From contig AFXF02001864.1 in the NCBI GenBank assembly GCA_000231825.2, positions 1 through 64,000 of the forward strand: a DNA stretch of 64,000 nucleotides, in the 5' to 3' direction. The DNA comes from Tetrahymena elliotti 4EA (taxonomy: Eukaryota; Ciliophora; Oligohymenophorea; Hymenostomatida; Tetrahymenidae). A model generated the notes under the pieces. The model was not told where the DNA came from, searched no databases, and worked only from the letters and a program-made list of their open reading frames with translations. Both the position numbers and the translations under genes were made by a program. Shown here piece by piece: positions 50,001-62,127 of the stretch (position 1 is the first letter of the stretch; every line of letters starts with the position of its first letter).

Positions 50001-51677
50001 TTATCCTCACTTTCTACTACTAAGGTAAGTTATATTAGTTTTATAATATTTACTGTTTTATATTAAATTGCTGAACAATATTGTCCCAAACTTTGTTCAT
50101 CATTTTTTGACACATTTCAAAACTAAATTGAAATAATTTAAAATTAATTAAAACTAAATTAATTAAGTAAATAATTATATTAAATAAAACAAATTAAAAT
50201 TTTATGATTTATTAATTAGCTATTCTATTAATATTTATTTGATTAACACAGATATGGTGAAGACAAAAAGGTAAATAAACAAATAAAAGTCTTTTGTTTT
50301 TTGAAAAATTATAAAATAAAGTTTTACAAAATTTCTAAACTTTTCACATAAAATATTAGATATTTTATTCTAAATAGTAAAAATAAAAGAAAATTTATTT
50401 AAAATAACAACTAAATGCTTAAAAATTAAATTGAAAGAATTCTGGTGTTATTTAGAATTAGAATTTACTTTAAATAAAATAATTTACTTTTGCTGTTCAA
50501 AGTAGAAATTTGAGACTTCGATCTTAATGTTGATCATTTCTTTTTAGTAATCATCTTCCTTAATTTTAGAAATTAATTAATATAAAATAAATAGAATTTG
50601 TTAGATTACCCAACAGTCCTAAACTTATTTGCAAATTTCAAGACCTTTTTTTAATGAAAGAGCATATTAACTGATCATGTTTTTTTATTTAAAGTAAAAA
50701 GCCCAGAATTGACAAAGTTTCAAGGAGCAGACAATCATTTATTTAGTATGAAATAAGACTAATAAAATATTTTAAATAAAAATTAATTCAATTTTCATCA
50801 AATTAGTGTTTTTCGAATTTTACCCTTTTTTTTTTGAATGAGCTTTTTCCTCTTTTCTTCTTATTCTAATTACTTTTTTGTTTAGTATGTAAACAGTCTA
50901 TCAGTAGAATTATCATTATCATCGTCTTCATCATCATCTTCTTCCTTATCTAGCTTGTCTAAATCAAATTTCTTTTCCTCTTTTTAGGCTTATTTCTAAG
51001 CCTTGGAATTACTTTTTTCTTATACATGCTTTTTAAAGTCAAATTTCTCACTTTTTAATTCTGAGTCATATGAAATAAGCCCCTTAAATTCAGATCTTTA
51101 TGACATTTTGACAAAGCCTATTAAACTGCTCTCCATCTGAATTGACAATCTATTTATATTTGGATTTCTATCTCTGCTGACATCCTATCCTTTCAAAATT
51201 AATGTCAAAATAATTCTATTTTGCTCACTAAGTAGTTCATTTGCTCTTTTTAGAAGAAGGAATAATGTTTTTAGCTTCTATTCACTGGGTTTAATTTCTG
51301 ATGATTTTACTTTTTTCATAATGTATGAAAGACAACCAAAATACCTCCTAATTAACTTTAAAGTTTAAACACTACTAATTTGAATGCATTAATCTGAATT
51401 GAAGAAGCAATAAATTTTGGAGATAGCACTACGGTATCTTCCCTAATTATGTCAATAAATTGAAATTTACTTGAGTTTTGGATCAAAAAAAATTTACATC
51501 ATTCATTAACCTAATTACTTCTACTATAAACATGTTGATCTAATTATGATTAGTGAATATCTAAATTTAGTTCTCTTATTCTTTTATCTTGGCCCTAAGC
51601 TGCTCCTGCTCCTGAATCTTTTAAGCCTCAGCCTTCTTTTTATTGCCTAGGGCTGAGTATATTTTGTTGACTAGCAT
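47034..51677 (-). CDS. Many-exon coiled-coil protein, about 900 aa, unknown function
   Basis: I join about a dozen exons because every junction keeps phase. They run from MLVNKIYSALGNKKKAEAQ (ATG 51675-51677, with in-frame TGA ten codons upstream), then ANELLSEQNRIILTLILKGQ, an acidic run EEDDDEDDDNDN, LFHQKKGLEICKQVQDCWED, KVWDNIVQQF, RLIECFKLQVWLAQNYLEG, MHKRSKSATKEDLLKAYRL, LSLLEINQEELENDTEF, RRIQSENNLDEKEFEITKK, KIGLRELVHREFL and a Gln/Lys-rich coiled coil, to TLWSDCFYNKTYYNQL-like SSLWSDCFYNKTYYNQL and TGA 47034-47036. Two places could instead be gene boundaries: the long introns near 50125-50485 and 48660-48830. The alternative is two or three separate genes (47034-48565, 48741-50115, about 50500-51677). 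The helical segments with alternating acidic and basic patches suggest a structural protein. No family recognised. Confidence 0.5.
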
Positions 51678-53213
51678 TTTAATCTCTATAAGTGATTAAA
51701 TTCAACTTCTATTTGTTGTAAAAACTTCTATATAGTCTATTTAATATAAAACAAAAAACAAAAACTAGTTTAAGTTTTATTAAAAGAGATTAAGACTGTT
51801 TTAAGTTATTTAAAAACACAAACTAAACCCTTTATATAAAAAATAAATATTTATTTATTCGAATATAAATATTAGTAAATAAAAGTAAATACACACACTT
51901 TATATTAATAGAGTTTAACCATAAATTTTTTATTCTATTCAGTTACTAATTTTCTTACATTATGTTTGAGAAATGAAACTTGTTTTACTTTCACTAAAAT
52001 AGATGAGTTATTTGTTTATTAAACATAAAAAATGATAAACAAAAAAATAATCAAATATTTATTAAAATTTTAATCCTATTTTTAAACTGACATAGCACAA
52101 AACTTATTACAAAAATGTGCAACTTAAAATATTTCTTCTTGTTTGGACTCAGAAAATGAAAATAAAAGCTATATATTATTAAATTTGAAAATGGTTTAAT
52201 AATACATTTAAAAGAGAAACTTACTTAAGAGATATGCATCTGGCAAAAAATTTATTTTATTTTTTTTATTTGAATTTATTAATCTATAAATATTAATTGC
52301 TGTTAGTTAAATAAAAAAGAATTTAAATTCTAAAAAAATAAAATATTATTTTATTAAAAAAGATACTACTTGGTGAAACATTATCATTAATAAATAGTAG
52401 TTTTTTAAGTTAAAAGCTTTGAAAATAGAATTGGGTTTTTTTTTTTTGAATTAAGTGACTTCAAGCTAATTTTTAGCTTATGAATTTAATATTTTTAAGA
52501 AATTATTACTTTTTTTATATTTTTGTTTTTTCTATTAAAAATTGAACATAATTTTATTTTACTTTTTAACTTTTTACTAAATCCTTCTTTCAATAAATAA
52601 ATTTTATAGAAATTATTTGATCATAAATTTGATTTACCTGTTTAAGTATTTTGTTTGATATTTTTCTAATTTTAATTAATGTTAAGATTTAAATTTTTTG
52701 AAATCTTTTCTTCAATGGTTCAATAAATATTTGCTTTTAGGAATTTCTCATAAACAAATCTTAATTCTATCAAGATATTTTGGTAGGATTATTTTAAAAA
52801 AATTTTAATGGAAATTATTTATATCAGTTTTGAATATTTGAATAGTGGGAATAAATTTATTTTATTTAGGGAATGAAAAATAGTTTATTGAATAATCAGA
52901 AATCTAAGAAAGCTTTATCAAATTTTCTATATAATTTTAAGGGAATTCCTTCAGTAATATGAGAATTTATTTGAAGCTCTTAATGTAATTTGATTGGTTT
53001 GCCTATTTTATTAAAAAATGTTAAGTTTTTTCTAATTGAATGATAGCGATAAATAAAACTATAAACTATAATTAAGTATATTTTAATCAAAATTGCACTA
53101 AAGTTTTTAATAGAACTTAAGAATACTTATTTGGGAGAAGTAATTAACAAAGTAGAAAGGCAAACCAACCACATAAATCAATTTATTCTCCATTTTATTT
53201 TATTTTCTAAACA
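51678..53213. other. Divergent intergenic region
   Basis: About 1.5 kb between a minus-strand gene and a plus-strand gene, so two promoters are expected. AT-rich with several oligo-A/T tracts. No coding or repeat structure supported. Confidence 0.5.
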
Positions 53214-55967
53214 ATGAAGTTACTGAATAGGTATTTAAACCTTTAAGAGCAAAATGAAAATACCAAAAAATCAAAATTGGATAATCATGGATAGCACCAT
53301 TTCAATTACAAACCAGGAAATACTCCTTTTGAGGCTTACTTAAGAGTAAGACCTTTATTCCTACCTGAACAAATGAGAAATCCTTAAAATTCTATTGAAG
53401 TTCTTGATAGGGAATCTGTTATTTTCAGACATGAGCATCAGCAAGGTCTTAAATCGCTGACAAAAGATAAGCTTTACAGGTAAAAATTGCATTTTTAAGA
53501 ATATTTTTTACACCAAAAATTAATCATTTTTTAATTGAATTATTTTTGTCTTTGAAAAAAGATGTTCTAAAACTGTACCACCAGGCGGAAAAACAAATCA
53601 ATTACTACAGTTAGGAATACTTGACCTAGCCCATGATGCATTTAAAGGATTAAATTAAGCAATTTTTGTGATTGGAGGAAAGGACTCTGGAAAAACTCAC
53701 ACTTTCATAGGAAATGTAGGTGATCCTGGTAAATAGATCTGTTAATTATTTGTATTTAAAACTAAATATTTTTTAAAGAAGAACATGAAATAAAATATTT
53801 TAAGTCTAAATGAATGAATAAATTGTTATTTCTATTTTAAATTTATAGAGGAATAGGAATAATTTTTTATTTAAGAATAAATATAAAATAAATATGCAAT
53901 AAATAACCTTCACTAGCTTAAGTCAAATTTTAATTTAAATAGGATTATGTTTTTTGATACCAAACACGATTTATTAGCTAAAGTAAAAACATTATCCTGA
54001 TGCTAGAATTTATCTCAGCTGCTTTAGTTTTTAAAATAATTTCAAGGATCTCCTAGCATACACAGGAGAGAGTTTAGAGCATAGATCAACATATAATGGG
54101 GCATATCTTCCTGGTTTATCAATAAATGATTGCCCAGACATGTAAACCTATTTAACATTTCTTAAAACGGCATTAGTTGTTAATGGCAAAAGAGATATCA
54201 ACAGAGTGAGAGAATTAATTTCTAAGATTTATTCTTTTATTAAATTATTTTTTTTGTGCTTAGGATTTTTCTTAAGCATTCACACTATTCAACTGTTAAC
54301 CAGACAAAGAAATATTTATTATAAAATTTACTATTATAAACAACGTTGATGGGGGAAAGGAGTCAGATTAAAAGCAAGCAACAGCTGATTTGTTTATAAT
54401 AGATACAGAATCATATGAATCATTAGATAAGATAGATAGTAAAGGAGTTAATAATGCTATGTTATCATTTAACAATTGCATGAGAACAATATATGAAATA
54501 AATATGAAAATGAGGGAAGATAACTTTGTCCATTATGAACAATCTCCCTTCACTTCTTATTTCAAAGAGTATCTTGGAGGAAAATCAAAAACATATATTA
54601 TTGGAACAGTTTCTCCTTACTCAGGTCATTTAGAAGTAATTTAAATGCAATTTAAATAAGTAATTTAAGATTCTTTTCTATAAAGTATTCCATGAGAACT
54701 GTGAGAGAAGTATAATGGGCATATAAGAGTAAGTCGAATGGATTTTATCATTAAGACCCAACTATAGGTAAGCAAGCTCTTGCATAGGAAGTTGGATATC
54801 TAAAAATAATGCACAACCACTCAGTCTTAATAGCCTAAGAAATAGCGATGTATCTAAAAAGAAAAAATTTAGTGGAAGAAGAAGAAAAGCAAAAAGTAAA
54901 CAATTAATAAAAGAATATAAAAAATAGCTTTTGAGATATTTTATTAAAAGCTTTTCCTACAACATTTATTAACAAATTTATAATATGAAATTAGTACATT
55001 TAGTTCCTAGGAAGAATCTTCAAGAAAATGTATTATGTGAATAGGATATGTCATGAAAAAATAATAAAGATTATAGAATTAAGAGACCAAATTACAGATC
55101 TTTGTAGCTAAATTATAGAATTAGAGAAGAGTGTTATGAAAGAGCAGTTAAGATCCCCTGATATCAAAGAATTTTTCTTGGTTAAAATAGTTCCTCTTAT
55201 GTATAATTTAGTATATTCTAAAATCTAAAAAGCCTAGCATGTACCAATTTTTTTATTTTTCTTTGAAATTTTAATATTTTTATCATTTATCTTGAAAAGA
55301 GTTTACAAAAGAAAATCAAGATTTTAAAGGCTGAAAATCTCACATTAGTCACACTCAGAAAAGACATTAAAGACTTCAATGAACTTCTCTTAAAAAAAAA
55401 TAAACAAATAAATTAGAATCACTAAGATGCTATTTATTGGTTTGCTAGAACATTTTTAGATCATATAAATTGGTCACTTTTTAATTTCTTCAAATCCTTT
55501 AATCATCCTGATAAAGAAAAGCTTTTAGAGAACAAAGTTAGAGTTGAAAAAACAATAGCTCAGAATTTTTAAAGGATATTCACATCTTTGAATGTAAATT
55601 TTATAATTCTTCTCTACCTAAAATTTATTTAAAATTTATTAAAAAGATCACAGATTAAGATAAATTTGAAGATAAAGCTTTCTCTTATCTAGGAATAAGA
55701 CTTATTGACATTTAGCAAGAAAAAAAAAAAGTAAAAAACTCTGTTTTTGTTTATAAAGCCCCTTCAATAGTTAATCTTAATAAGAGAGCCTCATACTTTT
55801 CTAACAGTCATCAAGCCGTAAAATCTTATTTTTTAAATTCATAAAAAAAATAAATAAATGTAAGCTTTTCACAATCTAATTATGATTTAATTCAAATTTA
55901 AATTTTAAATTATTTTTCATATTTAAATCATAACTTAATTAATTCCACCAACAGTCTTGAAATTTGA
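53214..55967 (+). CDS. Kinesin-like protein with a degenerate motor domain
   Basis: The motor fold is visible from EAYLRVRPLFLPEQ (strand 1) through the P-loop GGKDSGKTHTFIG (near 53680) and GLCFLIPN, to the motor's end FTSYFKEYLGGKSKTYIIGT then VSPYSGHLEVI, which matches the conserved kinesin LLQDSLGGNSKT region. Coiled coil follows (LVEEEEKQK; EKIIKIIELRDQITDLCSQ; IIELEKSVMKEQL) and then a Lys-rich tail. Oddity: where kinesins have NxxSSRSH (switch I) this reads NRDFSQAFTLF-like sequence, and where they have DLAGSE (switch II) it reads FIIDTESYE. The Walker A lysine is kept. ATP binding is possible but normal hydrolysis is doubtful. Multiple introns; the one after the P-loop is about 220 nt. 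Start ATG 53214-53216, stop TGA 55965-55967; the last ~40 codons are uncertain. Confidence 0.75.
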
Positions 55968-56379
55968 TTACAAAATTAAATTTTATCAAATAAATAAATT
56001 TAATAACTATGTTTGTAAACAATTTTTAATTAAAGGAGGTGATTTGAATTTAATTTTTTATTTTAAACTAAATACTCTTATTCTTAACTTTACTTATTTT
56101 AACTAGTAATTATTTGAGATTGAAACTAAATACTGTCATTATTATCTTTACAAAAGTAAATTAATGACATGCAGATATCTTAAGTTGCAAATATTTGCAG
56201 TTTATTTTAAATGTTAAATATTTGTTTAACTGAATTAAAAAGAAATTTTTTGTTTCAAAAAATGAAATTTAAATAAGCTTTTGCCATTAATTTATTATCC
56301 TCTTTTTAATTTTGAACATAAAAATTATAAAATTAAAAAAAAATAATGGAATAAATGAAATCATTTGTTAAATTAATAG
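55968..56379. other. Intergenic, may hide a first exon
   Basis: Short AT-rich spacer. The following gene lacks an ATG in its main frame, so its start exon may lie here. An ATG at 56346 opens a frame that ends after 16 codons and does not match the next exon. Confidence 0.4.
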
Positions 56380-58174
56380 AGTCGTAACCACCTTGAAGAT
56401 GATGGACATCTTTCTTCAACTTAGAATATCCTTAGAAAATAATTGAGTTCTGTATTTGATTTGCCATCTTCTGCTGTCCTTATTAAATCAAGCGTTAAAA
56501 CAGAATATAAAACTAAGAAAAATAAGAAAAATTCTAAGTCGTTCAATAGCTTAGAAGAAAAAGGATCTGATGATGAAGATTAAAGTGATGAAGAATATGA
56601 ATTTTAGGTTATAAATCCAGGAACTCCTATTTACCAAAAGAGGAAATACAAATAAATGAGAAGGATATCATAAAAAAACTCTTCATAGAGCATAAAAAAT
56701 AAGAGAGATAATTCTCATGCTTACTTATTTGGTGATAACTAATTTGAAGAAGATGAATCTAACAATCTCATTTAAAACAGCAAAATTTTTGATAATGAGC
56801 CTGTACATATTCCAAGATTATAGTTACCCACTATTGATATCTAAACAAACAAAAACAGCATAAAAATTTTTAGAAAAATCTAATCAACTAACTCTCGTAC
56901 TCAATCAGTAAATAATAGCTACTAACTTAACAATTCTTAGCTTGCATAAATTTAAAATGGAAACATATTTTCTTAACCTGCTAGTGAGGTTAATTCGAAT
57001 TCATACAGACAATCAAATATAATAGCTCTTATTTAAGACCTTAAAAATAACCAACAAAATACTCATACAAAGTATATTTTATTTTTTTCCTTTTATTTAT
57101 TAAAATAATTTTGAATAAATTAATTAAATAAATATACAAAGAACAAACAAGATGAACAAATCGTTTGAGGAACCAGGGTATTAGATGAAGGATCCTGATG
57201 ATACTTAAACTGAAACTATAACATTTGGTATCTCTAAAAAAGATAGATTTGAAAAAGAATAAATTTAAGAAAATTTCGAAACTTAAGATTTGACAAACCA
57301 GCAACATAGGAATTAAAAGAATTAAGAAGATGAATTTAAGGACCATAATAATTCTTTATTAAATGCTATTTCTACATAAAGAAATTACTAATTGTAATCA
57401 GAGTAATCTAGTGAATTTATTTACACTAACAGATCTGATGCACTTGTTGATAGTCATAATGATAAAAGTAATAAATAAATTCCTATTGTATAATCAGAAG
57501 ATCTCTACTATAAGGATATTTAGTTAAAGAGTTAATTTAATGATAAGCTAGTTATTAATGTTAATTTATTCAAAAATGACCTAGATAAATATAAGCTTCC
57601 CTTCTCTATTAAGAGAATATTTAATGGTAACTAAATAAATAGATAATAGTAAGCTGAATCACCAACTAAAAAAGTCAGATAGTAATCTATCTAAGGAAAT
57701 GCTAATGATTTTTTCAGCCCCTAACTACCAAAAATACCTCCTAAAAACAGTTTTTTCAATAGATAATCAGAAATAGCTAAACAATATTAAAAAAATTATC
57801 AATCATCTGTTGATATTAAAAGTCACAATAATAATAACTTGCAAAGATAGAATGATTAAATGTTCTCAAATAAATCAATATATCAAGATAGCCTATAAGC
57901 TCTAATATAAAATTTTTCATCTCCTTTCAAAAGATATACAACAGTCGAAAACGTTTTTACTAATAACGATAACATATTAGAAGATCAACCTCTGCTTTCA
58001 ACAAAGTCAGTCAGCATGAAACAGAAAATGTTAATGAAAAAATAATATTATGCTCTAAGAAGAAAAAAAGAACAACCTAAATTCAGGTCCAACAATATTC
58101 AATAAATTGCTCATAAATCAGAAACAGACTTAGATTTAGATTAAAACTAAGCATCCCAGCAAATTGCTTCTTGA
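56380..58174 (+). CDS. Gln/Asn/Ser-rich unknown protein, about 570 aa, 5' end unresolved
   Basis: Two large exons around one intron (about 57070-57141, GT...AAAG), ending TGA 58172-58174. The protein is largely low complexity: acidic EEKGSDDEDQSDEEYEF near residue 60, then Asn/Gln/Ser tracts (RTQSVNNSYQLNNSQL). Islands that look better preserved include FQVINPGTPIYQKRKY, HAYLFGDNQFEEDE, KLPFSIKRIFNG and FFSPQLPKIPPK. The last reads like a proline-directed or SH3-type ligand but could be chance. The tail is basic (RRKKEQPKFRS). The frame opens after an acceptor (TTAATAG, ending 56379) and has no nearby ATG, so a first exon is missing. No family recognised; a disordered scaffold is the best inference. 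Confidence 0.6.
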
Positions 58175-58927
58175 AAAATTATAAAACTAATTTTTTATAT
58201 TTGACAAAAACATCACTCAATTTAATATCAATATATTCTTCAAGTTAAAATATTAATTTAATTTAGTAAATTCCTATTTATTTTAAAAATATATTCCATA
58301 ATAAATCTTTCTTAGTAATCAACTTAAATAATATGTTTTAGCCTCTAAAACTATCCAATTATTCATTCTATTATCTCTTTGTTTTTCCTTTAGAAATGAA
58401 CAGGTTTATTTATTTTCAATAGATTAAAAATTGTTCTAAATAATAAAATAAACTCTTAATCAAACAAATAGCACTTGATCAGTAAATGAAAAATTTTATC
58501 AAGTTTTATTTTTACTTAAAAGTTTATAAACATATAAAATATCTAATTTATTTTTAATAGAATGTAAAAAAGATGTAAGAAGCTTGATCAAATCAAACAA
58601 ATAAAAATGTTTTTTAAAATTAATTTTATATCAAATAATTTATCATTAAAATTTATTTACTCTTAAGTTCTATTTATTATTCAAAGTATATAAATATGAG
58701 TTAAAATAATTTACTGATTAATCTGATAAATTCAAGATAATAAGAAACAATTTGATAAAATAAAAAATTTTTACCTTTTTGATTGATTGATTAATAAATG
58801 AATAAGATATATTTGAATTTGTTGAATAATTAAATTAGATATTTTAATTAAAACAAAAAAGAAAAGTAAATAAATATACAAATTATTTAAATAAATTAGA
58901 TTTATCATTTTCAATTGATTTACTCAT
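58175..58927. other. Convergent intergenic region
   Basis: About 750 bases between the 3' ends of a plus-strand and a minus-strand gene. It should contain both 3' UTRs. AT-rich; nothing else seen. Confidence 0.5.
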
Positions 58928-61843
58928 TCATTCATTTATTAACTAGATTTTATTCAAAACTTTAATAGAAGAAGATGCGTTTTCGTATTATGCAATTTAC
59001 CATTCAATTGAATTATTTTATTTTTATTAAAAGTTATTTTATTTTAAGTTTTCAAAGTTGCACTAAGAAACTTCTATTTTTGTTACTGATTTACCTGCTT
59101 TCATGAATTCTTTCCTCATATAAATATAAATTTCTATTTCTAAAACTTTTAAATTTTCTTCTGATAATTAATTAAGTGTATTTATATAAAGTAAAATGGA
59201 TTTATCTTAAACTTCATGAGGTAAATGGTAACAAATATTGTCTTTAGAAAGCTTAGATTAACTAAAACAAATATCTTACTAAGATTGTAGATCCCTAAAC
59301 TTAATTAGCTCTATATTATCTTTTTAGAATATTTTTTCTAGCATTTCTGGTTTTCTACTTACAAAAAAGACATTGATAAATTCATGTGATTTAAAATTGA
59401 GTGGAACTAAAGATATATCTATAAAATTAGGTAAAAAATTATATACAGTAGCTTATTTTTTAAAGTGGATTCTGCCAAACAAATCATTAGGTTAAGTCTT
59501 GTAGAATAAAAGAGTGATTTAACAACATAATTAATCTAATTGGATTTCTGCTTCTTAAAATCCACTTTGGAAATCTTGAATCTTACAAATTTACTTTTAG
59601 GATTATTCATCAAAAATGGTAAGATCATAATTTTAAAATGGAGAGTCGAAGTAAATATAAATAGATTATTTTTTATTTTAAAACCTTAATACTCTATTTT
59701 CTTATTTCAAATTTCTTAGTTTGTTAGGAGACTATTGAAGTTCAGATGATTCAGTATTCAAATTAATTGTTTTTTTATCAATAATTTTAATTTATTAAAT
59801 TTGTTTGATTAATGTTTCTTTAATAAGTTCTAAGTCAGTTGGTTGTGTTTAAATAATTTAATATTAATTTATCATATGCTGTTTTATCTTTTAAATAATA
59901 TTTTGTTTACTCTTTTATTTGCTAATTGTTTATTAAGAAATATTCTCTTTTTGTTTTATTTCTATGTTTCGATTTCCATCATCTTAATTACAAGCAATGA
60001 GTAAATTTTAATTTTATTATTATAGGTTTTTCTTAGGTTAGTGTATAGTGATACTGTTTATATTTAACTAAAGATTATTTTTATTTTTATTGTTATTTTA
60101 ATTTGTTTCCTTCTCATTAATAGTATGTTGATCTAAAGAGATATGTTACTTTCTTTATAGAGGCTTAAGGGTTATTCTATTATCCCTTTTTATCAATTAA
60201 TTTTCAGTTTTTTGGAGAAGGGCTAAATTATTTAATTAGATGCTTTAATTTACTTTATTTAAGAACAATTAATTTTAATTTATTTTGTTTTAATTTTGAG
60301 TTTCAACTGAACTTTATCTTGTTTAAAATTAAGAATAATCAAAGATGTAAATTGTTTATAAAATCTCTTTTTATAACAGTAAAACTACTTTTTCCCTTTT
60401 AAAAGCTAGATATTCACCTATAAAATTGATCAAACTAGCTCTTGAAATTTAATTTGGATTGTTAATTATTGCTTTTTCTTAATTTAATATCTTATTGCAT
60501 ATCTATTGAATTGTCTAAATAAATACATTTACTTATTCATTTTCATTACTTTCGCTGTTTAAAAATTTATCGAATTATTATATTTGCTGCATTCCAGAAT
60601 TAAGCTGTTCTTTTATAAAACTAAATAGTTTTCGGAATTAATCAATTTCTATTTTTTAAGAATAGTTGCTAACATAATTTATTAGTTGCTAAAAGTCTTA
60701 AAAGTTAGGCATAGCACTCTATTTTGATTCATTTTTAGAAATATTTTCTTAAACATTAAACATAATAATCATCAATTCATATTTCTCAATAAGCCCTTGA
60801 GTTTTTTCATATACCTTAATCAAAGGAGAAAAAGCATATTTTTATAGTTTAAATTAATCCTAGAAAAAGCAAATTTATTAATAGAATTTCTAAATATTTT
60901 GATATGCATTAATAAAGTTGTTTGTATTTTCTAGAGTATTTTATATAATTTAGGATATGAATTACTTAAGTTCCCATTCACATAAATGAATGACTTAAAA
61001 ATCAATGTTCATTTTAAGGTAGTAATAAATGAAATTCTCAAATAAAAAATTATAATTTTAAATGATGTCTATTTTATTTACTTTAAGTTTTTCAAAAATA
61101 TTTGTAATAGAATACTGTTTGTGTTCTTTAAAAAAGTGCAAAAATATTTCATATCTAGGTTTAATAAAAGTTATTCCCTCAATAATATTGCTAAGTGTTG
61201 ACACATCTTTTTCTTACTACCTTTTTATAAAATCATCTTCGTATGGCTGTGCAGCCCTTATAAGCATTTTCATTTCCTTTTCAAATTATTCTAAAAATTC
61301 CTAGTTTTACTCTTGTAAGCTTTCAGGAGGACCACATGTAAATATTTTAGGTTTCAGTTTTTAGTTTTCTTCAATTTTGTTAGAAATAAACATTAAATTT
61401 TAAATTGATATTTGTTATTATCTAAATTTCTAAGTCTTTTACAAGTCAGTTGGCTATTGAAATATATTCAGTTCAGCTTATAGCTAAGAAAATAACTTAC
61501 TTAATTAATTAATAGCTTAACATTACATTACATCTAGAAAGGATAACATTTATTCAAAGAAATATTTATCTGCAGGAAGTGTATAAAACCTAGAACTAAA
61601 ATTAAACTTTCCAAAAATAGCTTTCATATCAATCAAAACACTAGCAATATTTTAAAATATTTTTTACCCTTTCAGCCCAGTTTGATCAGCTACCTCCATT
61701 AATAAGTAAAGACTAGGTAAACAAAAATCAATAACTTCTTTTTGATATTCTTCTTAATTTGAATTCAAAGAAAACTTTTCATAAAAGAATAACTCCAAAG
61801 AATTTACAATTCTATTATAATTTTCTCTCACTTCATTAATCAT
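58928..61843 (-). CDS. Unknown 971-aa intronless protein
   Basis: One uninterrupted frame of 972 codons (ATG 61841-61843, TGA 58928-58930), far beyond chance in this DNA. Residues 1-480 are helical and look folded (EEYQKEVIDFCLPSLYLLME; ADQTGLKG; RFYTLPADKYFFEQMLSFL; KPKIFTCGPPESLQEQ; IEGITFIKPRYEIFLHFFKE), possibly HEAT-like. A Gln/Asn/Lys-rich linker (about 500-700) separates it from a C-terminal domain with mixed strands: SIYIYFDSPFQNYDLTIFDE, LFYKTQPNDLFGRIHFKK, YNFLPNFIDISLVPLNFK and EFINVFFVSRKPEM. The helical N-half plus linker plus beta-rich C-domain layout recalls adaptin large chains, but I see no diagnostic motif and do not assign it. Low-complexity ends after about residue 930. 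No signal or TM segment. Confidence 0.75.
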
Positions 61844-62127
61844 TTACTTTTTTTCCTTTTTAAATAATTTAAATTAGACTAAAATAATTTGATTTTATTA
61901 CTTCATTTAATTATTATTTAATCTCTTTAGCTCTCGTTAGAAATGGTTTAGTCAAAAAATAACTAAGCATCAAAATACTTCCTCTCTAAAGAAAATTTCT
62001 TGCTGAGTCAACAAATTCCTCTTTTTTTCAATTAAAAGAATCAATAAAAATTTCAATTTTATCAAAATTTTATAATTTTATCTTAAAGAAAATCAAAAAA
62101 TTAAAATTAATTTTGTCAAATAATAAT
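61844..62127. other. Short spacer between minus-strand genes
   Basis: AT-rich, about 280 bases. It could also be an intron if the two flanking coding regions belong to one gene; I could not find a junction that supports that. Confidence 0.4.

Noticed and set aside
51481..51530. Apparent frameshift at an eight-T run in the ~900-aa gene
   Set aside because: A 55-nt GT...AG intron in phase 0 removes the problem and restores the downstream frame without any indel.
57041..57346. 101-codon minus-strand frame rich in Leu and Phe that looks membrane-like
   Set aside because: Antisense of the intron and following Gln/Lys-rich exon of the plus-strand gene; Gln and Lys codons read backwards give Leu and Phe.
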